From Panorpa germanica (lineage: Eukaryota > Arthropoda > Insecta > Mecoptera > Panorpidae), in contig OY783204.1 in assembly GCA_963678705.1 (NCBI GenBank), forward strand, positions 28,592,759-28,656,758: a DNA stretch of 64,000 bases, given 5' to 3'. Under the pieces are notes generated by a model. It did no database searches. It was not told the DNA's origin and worked only from the letters and a program-made list of their open reading frames with translations. Made by a program: the position numbers and the translations under genes. Shown here one piece after another: positions 37,133-48,782 of this stretch; position 1 is the stretch's first letter; each line of letters begins with the position of its first letter.

Positions 37133-38396
37133 GATTGATGTTTTTGTTTAATTTACACACACTGACCTGTAAACAGTTACCTTTATTATCAAAGACTTCT
37201 ATTTATTGTTTACTGCACTTTCACAGAATCCTATAGAAGATAGAGAGGGAGGGAGTGCATGAGAACAAATTGTTTAAATATCTTTGTACATAATAAGGTT
37301 TACTATAATAGCAGCAAAGCAATGTCAATAATGAAACATTATAGAACATAATTACTACACCTACACAGAGTTGCATAGCTGAATAATTTACTACTATACA
37401 ATTAATTTATGTTATGCATAATACACTAGCTTACTAGTACAGTGAAGCACACACACACGGTATGTTTGTTAGTTAATTAGTGTGAAACAGCTCAAATAAC
37501 ATCATGTATGGACTGTGATACCACAGAACTCTATTATGAATTCTGTTGCATCTCAACTCAGTGCTAACACCATACATTCCATATTCCTTCTAAGCTGGAT
37601 ACTGTCCAAAAACAACAAGAATATCTATGGAAGGACTAAAATGTACAATAAGTGCTGGATATCATAATGTGACGTCTTCTGATGTGATGACTTAAGTCTT
37701 AAGTGGAGTTAGCTTGTTGAAGATGAGTGTTATGAAGGAGAAGATCATTCTAGAATGATGGGGAGGTGGTAGATGAACGTCGTTATTACGTAGTAACAGA
37801 ATATTATGATCATGCTGATGGGAAATGTTATTATGTTATTAGAACAGTTAAATCGTAATTGCTTGCAATGTTTGACGGAAGTTAGAAATCTGGGGATTTA
37901 TGATTTAATGTATCAAAATATTAATCAAATTTGAATTTGTGTTTGCATGTAGTTGAATTATCTATTAGAGGAACTAATCGGATCGCAATATTAAAGATAT
38001 CGTGCAAAATTTGTGAGAAGAACGGTTAAAAAACCACAGACTTTTTTTTCTCTTCTTTCGTGTAATTAGCAAAGCTAAACAACTTAAAAAGATGGCTGTA
38101 ACGATGGTGTTGAAGTAATAAAGAGAAATATAACGTCTTAAGACAGTCTAGCTACATATGAGGATGCGTTCGCGAATAGTTAGCAGGTGTCTCTTTTTGT
38201 TCAATGTGTTCATATGATGTTGTCTCTATCTTACTGTGATGAAAACAACATTAGCTTAAGACAGTCATGAATGGCCGGACTTATATTCTCAACAAAATGT
38301 AATATAGTGATTACTTAATTATTACTTAATAATTGAATTAATTACGCACTGTTTTTACTTGACCAATATTATAAGTTTATTTCTGTAGACTAGACA
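37133..38396. other. A+T-rich non-coding stretch
   Basis: No gene, RNA or element recognised between the family C insertion and the hAT MITE. Confidence 0.5.
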
Positions 38397-38824
38397 CATA
38401 GATATATAAGAATAGAGTACGCAAAGCGTACGGCCGTGTGTGAAAGGAAGCGATAGATGCAAAACGAGAGATAGCCTACCAAGTGTCCTATCTGTTTCTT
38501 CCTAGCCGAACCGCTGCTGCTGGCTTGGTTGATTGGCGGTATGATAGAGGGTAAACAAGCAAGCAGACGCTATTGTTAACATAAGAATAAAGATAATAAT
38601 ATTTGTAAATAGTTAGTGTAGCATACAGTAAATTTTAAATAATATATACAAAGCATTTTAACGTCCAGATAATGAATAAAGACACCGACAGCCCCCAACT
38701 ATTATAACTAAATGTTGTTAGCGCGGCGGTCAATCACAGTACTCGGCTCGAAAGAGACACAGAGGACATTCGTGGCTATCTCTCTCTTTGCCTATGTTAC
38801 AGTATTCAGTCTTATATCTCTATG
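38397..38824 (-). mobile_element. hAT-type MITE, copy 1, carrying about 135 extra bases
   Basis: The ends are CATAGATATATAAGAATAG (left) and TCTTATATCTCTATG (right), an inverted pair like that at 43243-43474. Orientation is opposite to that copy. Shared interior blocks are GCCGAACCGCTGCTGCTGG, AAACAAGCAAGCAGACGC, GAGACACAGAGGACA and GATAGC/TATCTCTCTCTTTGCC. Flanks ACTAGACA / GTTAGACC match at 5 of 8 positions. About 135 A+T-rich bases (roughly 38580-38715) are absent from the other copy. They are either a later insertion or a segment lost from the short form. Confidence 0.78.
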
Positions 38825-40017
38825 GTTAGACCTTATCTTTCATGAACTACAGAGTAAGCAAATTGAAATTTCAGTTGGACTGGGTTATTATTGTAAGTCT
38901 ACATATTTACTAATTGGGCTGCTTAAATGAAAGTCTAATTAAAATTTAAACCAATAACCTCTTTCTAAACACTCTCTAACACATAGTATATTTTATTGTA
39001 GTATTTAATAATGAAGCGTCTCGAATTTAAAGCGGTTTAAAAGCTGACGTTATCTAGAAACGTCACTTCCAGTAATGACTCTTCATATCTTCAATAATAA
39101 AACTATTTTGATACCTGTGAAGGCGGCATTTCAATTTCCTTGAAAGGCTACAGCGTAATCTAACTGGAACGGATGATACAGTCATAATCTAAACTAGCGA
39201 TATAAATACTCGTAAACTATAAAAAGAAGTCTACATTATCAACAGTGAATAACTGCTATCTAAATGTCCTATTAAATATCAGAGTAGCTCCACATGAAGT
39301 CTACATTTTTGTGTTATAATTTTATGTGCATATGCAAGCATCTGTCGTTAATGCTGACAATTTCAATAATAATTTATTAAGTCGTAAAATAATTGTAGAC
39401 ATCATTCAAAACATACAAAATGTCATAATATTTTTGAATAGTTGATATATTTCACTGAGATGAACAGGGACGGCTGCAGCTGCTTTTATAATTTGGGTTA
39501 TTACGCTTACTAACTCAAAGAATGTACCTTTAGATCAGAGATCTCTAAAATAATATATAATAAAGAAATACTCATATATTAAAAACTTCATATTCATCCT
39601 TATACGACCCTGTGTTTTGTATACAAACAATTACTAAAATATGAACATAAAATGTTAACATCCTTCAGACAGTACAGTACATTGAAATAAGTCCTTTGCC
39701 AGCGCAGCATCCTCTTGAGAGCGTAGAAGTAATAATGTACAAATATAAATATGTATAAATATAAAAAGTTAATGTTAATAGTCGTTCTATTCAAATTATA
39801 TCTCTTTAGAAATAAAAAAAATATTTTAAATAAAAAAAAAAAACAACGTAGTCACTTCTTTAAGGGTTATTAAAGAATTGATTTTACTTACAAGTTGTGT
39901 TGTGAGAGAAGACATTAACAAGCTCATAAAAATGTTTATATATGTATGTATAAAAAATAACTTTATATTATATTGAAATGGGTATATTTAATTATTAAGT
40001 TTCTAAAACTGTAATGG
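38825..40017. other. A+T-rich non-coding stretch
   Basis: Nothing recognised. The word GAAGTCTACATT occurs twice (about 39228 and 39297), too short to call. Confidence 0.5.
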
Positions 40018-40632
40018 TTTTTTTTTTTATTTATTTATTTGCCTTGACTTTTATTCGTCATAGCCATCATCAAACATTTTTTATACATATTTCATATTTT
40101 ATAATTCTATTGTACAAATTTCTAAATATTTAAATAATTCACTAATTAATTTTGAATCACTTAACAAAAAGTTAGTATTAACAGGAAAAGTTTTAATCAC
40201 ATCTTATATTTCACTATTGAATTTTGATCTTTCCAAACTATAATTTATGCATTCAAATATAATATAATACAAAGTTCCTTCTTCACCACAATGACATCTA
40301 TCGTCGGATTTAATATTCATTTTGAACAGGTGAGCTGGAGTTTTACAATGATTACTTTTGGCAAGAAATGGACTCCAACGGACGGTGTTACAGACTGCAG
40401 ACGCTTTCTGTTAACACCGCCTTTTTGATTGAGAAACCGAAATTTATAACAGCAGTAGCCATGAATAGATCATTCTTCTTGTCGGGATACAAAGTATAAG
40501 AAGAAGCAGAATATATTAGTGGCGATAAAAGGCTACGTGCCTAGGAAGCCCGAGAAACTATATTTAAAAAAAAATGATTACATTTGATTCTGATTTCTAA
40601 ACCCTTTCTTTTTACTGACTTTTGTTACAAAC
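40018..40632 (-). mobile_element. Family B I-like LINE, interrupted by a family C insertion
   Basis: The minus strand matches the 10.8-11.4 kb copy. It has the (AAAT)n-type tail (40018-40046), the shared 3' UTR, and a coding tail with CHCGEEGTLYYIIFEC. The zinc histidine is tyrosine here, and an in-frame TAA at 40204-40206 breaks the frame after KFNSEI. Homology stops at 40360 and resumes at about 40573, where the sequence repeats ATGATTACATTTG and goes on with ATTCTGATTTCTAAACC, matching upstream family B sequence but with about 30 bases deleted. The 40361-40572 insert is family C. Confidence 0.85.
40361..40572 (+). mobile_element. Family C LINE insertion nested in family B
   Basis: It starts GCAAGAAATGGACTCCAACG and runs through ACACCGCC, TTTTTGATTGAGAAACC, GGCGATAAAAGGCTACGTGC and AGGAAGCCCGAGAAA to a short A-tail (about 40566-40574). 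It is flanked by AATGATTACTTTTG (40347-40360) and AATGATTACATTTG (40573-40586), a 14-bp duplication with one mismatch. The duplicated bases belong to family B, proving insertion into an existing B copy. Only about 210 bp of 3' end is present. Confidence 0.9.
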
Positions 40633-43242
40633 CTAATGCTGACAAGAAAACTAGACTCAAATTATATTTCTTTCTATTTTTTTTATCTAATTATTCTGGT
40701 GTGTCTTAATGTTCTTGTGTTTTAAATGGCTGCACAGTAAACTTAACATGTTACAAAATGTTATGTCTATTGATTTTTCAGATAAAAGTTGAGAATATCT
40801 GGATAGTAGTTAGCCCCAGTCTGTAGTACACTCATTTATGTTTAAGTATAAAAAAAGATTTTGTTATGTAGGCAATTAAATGAACTATAAGTTCCTAAAA
40901 TAACATGTGGGAGGATTTGTGTGATTCGTTTTTTATTACTGAATGTAACCATTGAACCATCAACCGTTCAAGATTAAGAACAAGTGTTCAACGATGGATT
41001 AAATTATAAGCATCTTTCTTAATGTATATACCAAACACACTGTAAAACGGTTACCAACCTCTGATAGCGTAAAACAGATCACATTTAACACGAGGAATTT
41101 AAACGAAGTGTCACACAACACTGTCCGGTTGCTGCCTATTCTTACCAACCGGTCAAAGCGTTGTCCATCAAAAAAAAAAAAAATATTGGCGTGAAAAAGT
41201 TTAGAGAGCGGGGTGGGGTGGGGGCAGAGGAGAAAGGTATTTGGTAGGGCGCCATTCATCGTGCCACGGTATTCAAATAACAATTGATCCATTGTTGTGA
41301 TGTGCCGGTACCTTTAAACAACACCCTTCTCATTTGTATAGCAACCAACCATTATGAAAAGAGAGGAGAAGAGAAGTGAAGTGAAGAGAGTTAGTTCACC
41401 AGCTACAATGGCCCCAAAACGCTTTTGTTGTACTACTATTGTAAATCAGAAGCTGTGAATCATTTAAATCAGTCATTTACAGATAGGGGATTGCTGAGGG
41501 AATGATGGGGAGAAGAGGTAGTACTAGTTTATTCGCGGATTGTTTGTAAAGGTAATGATTTAAGAGTTCAGATATCACTGGTGGATGTATTCGACCCGTT
41601 ATGTGATAAGTGGGGGTCTATAACACCCCCTACTGAATGACTTTAGGGGTAAATCAAAGATTTGAATATGATTTATGGAAATATTTGCATAAAAGGTAAA
41701 CACCGTGAAATGTAGAAATCTATCACACCATTCTTTGATCATTTTAAAAGCAATTATATTAATTGCTATGCCATTTTGTATTTAGATACAAATATAATGT
41801 AACAGATACGTTTTTAGACATAGTAAAAGTATCTAAAACAATAACGTATCTAAAGACATTACAAAACTTTCATATAATTTGTCATCAGCTTGTCACAAAA
41901 ATTAAAATCATTTCTTTAAAACGTCAACACAGAACTATTGTTCAGTTTGACAACAATTAAAGCTAAATTTATAATAATAGGGCCCGTGCGTGGCTCTTGA
42001 TTGTTAGCTATTCATACATGCACCAATACAACCACATATTATTTAACAATAGGTGAATACAATTTAAAAAAGGGGTCAAAAAATGTTGTTAGGCTTTATT
42101 GTATTGAAAGCAATTACTTTTGTGGGGTTTGAAATTTTATAAATCTGTTAGCAATTACGTGCAATTTGTTTAAATACCTTTTTAAATAGTAGCCCACACC
42201 CTGTTGTTACAACACGATGGTAAAAGAAACTCAGTTATATTTATTCTTATAATCATTTTAATTTGTTTCTAAAGATACTATATGACTCATTTCATTTATA
42301 GAATAGTCTTTTATTAATCTAAAAAGGTTATTATGATTTTAATATAAATAGCAATAAAGCAAGTAACTAAGTAATAGAAAATAGACGTTTGACTTCACAA
42401 ACAAAATCCAATTTGTAATGTTTTCTTGCCATATTTTTTTGCCAACATTATCATTTATCAAGAATTGTGTAAAAGTATTATAAAATATATTACATCACAT
42501 ACTCTAGATATATAAATTGAACGTTATTTTATTAAAACAGTATTAAGTCAACAATAATTCCTTGCTCGGGTTACGTTAAAAGCATTGGGTAAACAATGTC
42601 CGTCCTTGTCGTCCTGTGTACAGTGTCCTGTGTTACAAAGTACAGTGTCAAAATACACTAGGATTAAAAGCACTTGAAGAAATTATTTCTTATGAAAGAT
42701 AAACAAAATGTGAAACCTGACCTGCCTTAAGCCGATAAAACAGGCAGCAGTAAAAATAAAATTATACACAAAAACAATAATTCAACGACATTCTGCGAAG
42801 AGATGTCGGTCACAAGTTAGAAGGTCGCACTAGGTCACGGTGTCGGTTTCCATACAGCTAGGGGTTGTAATATTATTTTAAGGGGATGAATTATTAGGGA
42901 GTTATTACTTAAATGTGTTAAAATGGTTTAAATATGACAGAATTTTTAATTTATTGTTATGGATATCAAATTACAAAAGTTGAAATATTTTACCGAAAAA
43001 TTTATGCCTTTAAATTTTTAGTAAAAAATTGAAATTTTATTTTATTGGTTAAACATGCAATTTCCGTTGTCCCATTTAATAATGTGTGGTTCAAATGGCA
43101 TGGGAAAGAACTAAAATACACTTTAGTTATATACAGGGCCAAATTTGGACATTGTTTGTTTTTAGATTTCACCCTAAATTCAATTTAAGACTAAAATCTT
43201 CTTAAGCCATTCACCACATGTTCTAAAAATAAGAGGAATACC
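40633..43242. other. A+T-rich non-coding stretch, 2.6 kb
   Basis: The first few tens of bases may still be decayed family B 5' sequence. The interval 41170-41260 has an A-run followed by a G-rich patch (GGGGTGGGGTGGGGGC). No coding frame is convincing. Confidence 0.5.
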
Positions 43243-43474
43243 CATAGAGGTATAAGAATTAAAGCGCGCAAGAGGCTGAATACTGCGATAAAGGCAAAGA
43301 GAGAGATAACTGCCGAGTGTCCTCTGTGTCTCTTTTTAGCCGAGCACTGTGACTGCTAAGTTTAACTAAAGCGTCTGCTTGCTTGTTTACTCTCTACCTT
43401 ACCGCCAATCAGCCTAACCAGCAGCAGCGGTTCGGCTAGAAAGAGATAGACAGCACATTCTTATATCTCTGTGG
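43243..43474 (+). mobile_element. hAT-type MITE, copy 2, with 8-bp TSD
   Basis: A 232-bp element with ends CATAGAGGTATAAGAATT and (reverse complement of the right end) CACAGAGATATAAGAATG. Flanking octamers are GGAATACC (43235-43242) and GGAGTACC (43475-43482), matching at 7 of 8 positions. An 8-bp duplication is the hallmark of hAT transposition. It has no coding capacity, so mobility would depend on a transposase encoded elsewhere. It is the compact form of the 38.4 kb copy. Confidence 0.88.
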
Positions 43475-45930
43475 GAGTACCACTTGTAACAGTTTAATTA
43501 ATATCTATCGCTAGTAATATTATTGCTATTTCAATGTCACAAACTTTTCGACTCGAAGTTCAACACGAAACACTATTCTTCACTCCAAAATCTCTTCCGT
43601 CATTTGCAATATCATTTCAACTTCAAAAGTGTTCTTGAACTCGCTTAGTTTCTCTACTACTTATATTGTTTCTACTTGTAATAGAAAAATGTAGAAAGTA
43701 TGTTAAAATAAATAATTATTAAGCAAGTTATAGAGAATCTAAGATAGATTAAGAAAATAAATATTGAGAGCCAGTGGAAGGGTCGTAGTCTACATTACAG
43801 GCGACTATACGCATGCACACCGGGCGGCCTAACTATCCAGAAACCCACCGCGGGGGCAGACTCACACACACATCCAAACTATACAAAAAAACATAGTAAT
43901 AAACGCATCTAACATAATACCATATATCTATTTGAACAGTTAAAGAAATAAAACTAGTCCTGCTCCCAAAAATAAGTATGATATGGGCAATATACTTCAG
44001 ATAACGATCTTCTACAGAGAGAAAAACAAACTGGGAGCTGAAATGCATCCAAAACGCATTAGATAAACCGTCTGATGACGAGATAACTTAATTATTATAA
44101 ATTATTACGATAAATTGTATGTGGCTGCGTTTAGACGGTGCGCATTGCGATGATATTTATATCTCGATAATAGATTGTGTTTGATAATGATGATAAATTC
44201 TAACTCTCTTTGTATGTGTGTGTGTGTTTACTACAGATGTAATACAAATCTATCGGATGACATTTTAACTAAATTGTTTGTAATTTATTTAAGTGGAATA
44301 TAATTTGTTAACAATTTAAGGATGACACATTGTAAATGATTGTTATTTTAAAGTGCCAATATAATTAATGAGGAATTAAATCATGTGATTAAAATAGCTA
44401 CGATATTGTACTATGAAGAGTGTCGTCTTTAATTGTTCTGAAGTCCTTTAGACTTTTCTAAAATCAAGGTTCATTCAAAAATTATGTCACACAAATTTCA
44501 TAACTTTTTTAATAACAAATTTCATGAATTTTAAATTACATGTGACGTCACTACTTCTCCCCCCTTCCTGTCACGTCTTGTTACACTTTAAAGCTCTCTT
44601 CCCTCTGTTTATATGTGACATAATTAATTGATGATCACTTATTAGAAGTAGAAACAAATACACAAAGTTTTCTGGTGTCAAGTCATATAACCTTAGGTAT
44701 TTAAATACGTCTTGAGCTAAGAGAGGTCTAAATACAGGCCTATTACTCAATTTAACCTCATTTAATCATCATCCTGAATCTCTGCGAGGCAGTCTTCTCA
44801 AGGTAAGTGTCTACAAGTCGCATAAAATGCATCGGATTTATCGTATAAAAGAGCGCAGGGTTACGCACGACCACTACGAGTCTACTATGACAACAATTGA
44901 GGTCAGGTATGCAAATGACGTCATCGACACACATTACGAGAGTTGCTTCTGCGAAGTAAACACATTGGAAATGTCAATGATAGCAGATTTCCATGTTTAG
45001 CTTTACAAACATTTCTAAAAACCATAGCTGAAGCATTGCACAGTCTGCATGAATGATAAGATATTGTCAAATTGTTAACATCCCATTTATAAATAATAGT
45101 TTCTTTTTAAATATAAAATATAAAATTACTATAGTAACTTTTTCTATTATGTAAAATTCGCTCTCTATACTAAATATATATTAACGCAAGTGCATGCACC
45201 CTGTGACTCTGTTAGGGTTGCTGGGCGCCATTAGTGCACGCGTCATCCCTTAAAATCAGGGTCGAAACACACACACACACACACACACACAAACACGCGC
45301 GCTGTTAGACACAGACAACTGCTACCATACAAAAGAGTCATACAGTGGAAAAATTTCTAATAATTATTTTAAAACTTGGAATATTAAATAGAATTTTATA
45401 TTTAACAATCGGAATGAAATCAGCTGTAAACTTTCATTGTTGTACGTAATTGATTTGTCTGTGATGCCTAGTGCCTTTATTGAAGTCTGTCTCCCTCTCT
45501 CTCTCTCACTGTGTAAGCGTACTTAAATAACAATTACTTTTTGAATATCTCAGTCAGTGATTTCGATTATCATTATCGTAAAACTAAAAAAAAATTTCTT
45601 AACTTGAAAATATATATATTCGTATATATAAAATACAGAGCCGGTTGAATATGACCTAGCAGTTGAACTCGGCGTAAAACTATAAAGAAAAAACAGAGTA
45701 CTTCTATTGTGTATAGAAAAGTGGCTTCTATTTATAATTTTCAGGGTACTTCAGACAGAAAATTGTCATGCAATGCAAATTTCACACATTCTAACTTGTC
45801 ATAAGCTAATTTCATGATTAATTTTCTACTTTTCATATTGAAATTGTCACAAGTTACTTCCCAGGTTCATTTTCTACCTGAGACAGGTCAAAAGGATTAG
45901 GCATTTATTAAAGCACTTTTTTATAAGTTA
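43475..45930. other. A+T-rich non-coding stretch, 2.5 kb
   Basis: Contains a GC patch (43800-43865), a short GT run (about 44214-44228), a TGACGTCA word near 44917 and the AC microsatellite at 45267. No gene recognised. Confidence 0.5.
45267..45290 (+). repeat. (AC)n microsatellite
   Basis: About twelve AC units followed by AAACACGCGCGC. Confidence 0.9.
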
Positions 45931-46181
45931 CCCAGTAAACAATTTGGTGAAGTGCCCTATTTAGTGACGTTTCTATCACTATTTCACTTCAATTATAGTT
46001 CGCATCAACTTTATCTTCATTTGTATTCCGACAGGTGGAGTAATTTCGCCATCTGTAGCCGATAAAGTAGACATTTTATATGAAAAATTGTGAGAAACTG
46101 AACTATAAATGAACTCTTTTATGACAAAAAAATCATGACGCATCTTCAATATGTCAAAGTGACTCCAAAATGTTTACTGGG
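45931..46181 (+). mobile_element. CCCAGTAAACA-ended MITE, copy 1
   Basis: A 251-bp element with ends CCCAGTAAACAATTT and (reverse complement of the right end) CCCAGTAAACATTTT. TA precedes and follows it (45929-45930, 46182-46183), which would fit a 2-bp TA target duplication. The interior has no frame. The second copy, on the opposite strand, lies at 62875-63127. Confidence 0.82.
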
Positions 46182-46183
46182 TA

Positions 46184-48602
46184 ATTTTATTGGTTTTAAT
46201 TTTTATGTTAAATAAGTAAATGTTTTTTGGAAAATATTTGAGGTAAACTCCTCGGGTAAGCGTCCAATCTATCGTATTAAAATGACAGAGTGAGAACACT
46301 TATGTTACCGCAGTGCGCAGGTGAGTAATAAGAGCTAAAACTATAAATTCATTTAACTATTTAGAGAGGCAAGAATTTCCTTTAGAAATCTACAAAAACA
46401 ACGTGTGCTCAGAAAATGATTTTTTATTATTTTTTGTGTTTTTTTATTAAATCTACAGAATTCCACAGGCTGAAGTGGAAAACAAAAATAATGACACAAG
46501 AAAAATAAGTAACAGGTGCAAACAAGGATAAAAATACCACGAGGATTTCTCAAGGACTACCAACAAATCCTTTTTTTTTCCTTTTAAACAAGCTCGTATA
46601 CAAAAGCCTATACTAGTGCTGCCTGATTTATCATAGAAAAATATAATAAAGTCATATAAGAAAAGTAAACCCATATTACAAAGTATGTATACATATATTT
46701 ATAATATAATATATGTATATAAATCAGAAAATATTAATGTAAATTCTTCTTTTTCTTCTTTTCGTTATATAAAAATATTATGACGGTATAAAGAATTTTA
46801 TTTGTATTAGAAACATAAAAAATGAAAAAAAAAATCATATGTGATAAAAAATATTCTTAAAATGGTTTAAAAAAATAAAATATATTGAGTTAGAAACGGC
46901 GAAGCTTGGGAGGTTATATGGAACTTCCGGTTGGTATTGTTAGATCAACTAATAGACGAGGCTGAAAATCTAGGATGAAGCTGCTAAAATAAACTTCTGA
47001 CAAATATTTTGTTTATCTATATAAATTTTGTTGATTTACGCCTTCATTTTGAAAAATGGTGTCTAAAAAAGATTTTTGGCAATATCTCCTTGCCAGTCTA
47101 AGATTCTAAGATAAAATGAGATATTATAAATTTGATAAACGACTAAACTTCCTACAAATTATCCATACAATTGCACCACTGTAAAGTAGAGCTCTTCTCT
47201 GACATTTAGTGATGATTCAAACCAGTGAATGACGTTTAATTTTAATACTTTCTAACGTTCTAGACATATATGACTTAGACCACTTCTAAAATGAACGGTG
47301 AATATACATAAAGGAATAAGATTTCCCGTGCATTTCCCGCGGATCATGGTGTTTTCGATTTAATCTGTAATTAATAGTCGTGGGGATTCGCGTTCGACCC
47401 ATTAGTCAGTGGCTTTGCTCCTATTCGCGTCCTTCGTCTGCTAAAGTTTTAAGTTTGCGACACTAACCTACGTGGCAAGTTGTAACCCGAGCTATATAAT
47501 ATGTCGGGAATCGAGATTCACATTAGTATGTATTAGAATTCCAGCATTCAGTTTAGAACCAAACCGTGAGTTTTGGAAACAAGCCAGATTTAAAAGAACG
47601 ACTTTAAAATATACGTAGGAACGCCAAAGCGTCACACTATTTAAACGTTCAAACTAAAACATAAATTGTTGTAGATTTTAAAACAGTGATGCGATTTTCA
47701 CATATATTCCACATAGCTAGTGACATTACATTGTCACTGTGTTAGTTGTTTTCGATTGCATCAATGGTTTTGTTAAAGGGGTTAAATTGTAGTCACCACC
47801 GTTGTTGAATGAAAGAGAGTAAGGGTAAATACCACCCTTATGGGCACAATATCGTTAGTACAATGGTTTTTTTTTAGGTACAACTTGTGAAAAATTTATC
47901 GCGACTTTTACAAGATTAATAGCTCCCCTTTTTTCACTTGAGTCATTGTTTTATTTAATGTTGTAACAGAAAATGTTTGCAAGAGAAAGACTGGTTACTT
48001 AGAAAGTTAATTAGAGACGCTATGGCTTATTAGTTTTAATATCCTTCTTGTAAGGTGCACGGTGCGGCTTTATTACGTCTTATCTAGAAAATTTAATCTC
48101 TACTTCAAAATGAACAATTTAATTTCTTGGAATTTCTAAGAAATGTTTAATAAATATGTCTCCAGCGACAGGTTCTAACGAAAATAATTTTAATTTAAAT
48201 TACGTTGCAAGATCAGATCGTACCTGCAGGTTCGCAACCCCTGCCTTTACCATTCAAACATGATTAATAATGCATATTCTTAACTTTAAACACATAACTT
48301 AAGTTTCCGAACATTACTTTTGTTTATTTAGGTTTTTTGATATAATATTCATGTGTAAAGTATTATGTAGAAAATCATATTTAAAGTCATCACCCCCTTT
48401 GTGTAAGCTTAGGGTAGGGTAGTTGCTGCCCTTATTTAAATTTCACCGTTGTTTCACCGTAATATATATTTATTAGAAAATCTGTATCAGTAATTACAAA
48501 TGGGGTACACACTGGATTTTAAGGGGTACGAAAAATCAATATTTGAATTATTTAAATATTTTGTACCCCTATACGAGATACAAATTATTATATAAAATAT
48601 TG
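46184..48602. other. A+T-rich non-coding stretch, 2.4 kb
   Basis: Small fold-backs at about 47720-47739 (AGTGACA / TGTCACT) and 47819-47840 (TAAGGGT / ACCCTTA). The 46890-47300 part reads like an old repeat, but no second copy is here. No gene. Confidence 0.5.
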
Positions 48603-48606
48603 TTAG

Positions 48607-48778
48607 AGGCCTTTTACACGATCAGATCTACTCGCAGTTTCATTTAGAGATCACACCGGTCCCACTTCTGACTTTCGCTCACTAGTAATGTGACCTCTAC
48701 TTTTTTTTCTACGTCATAATGAACATCTTCTCACAATTCGTACGAATCTCAGTCTGAAGTGATCGTGTAAAATACCCT
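48607..48778. mobile_element. Small TIR element flanked by TTAG
   Basis: A 172-bp element. The left end AGGCCTTTTACACGATCA and the right end (reverse complement) AGGGTATTTTACACGATCA form an inverted pair differing by two or three positions. Both sides carry TTAG (48603-48606 and 48779-48782). A 4-bp TTAN-type duplication recalls piggyBac-like elements (usually TTAA), but this is an inference. No coding capacity. Confidence 0.65.
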
Positions 48779-48782
48779 TTAG

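Noticed and set aside
44914-44924. Perfect TGACGTCA (CRE-like) words here and near 4923 and 57888
   Set aside because: 8-bp words with no promoter, conservation or gene context.
46885-46930. GAGTTAGAAACG shared with the 6.2 kb family A copy
   Set aside because: The match is about 13 bases and the following translation does not continue as family A; chance.
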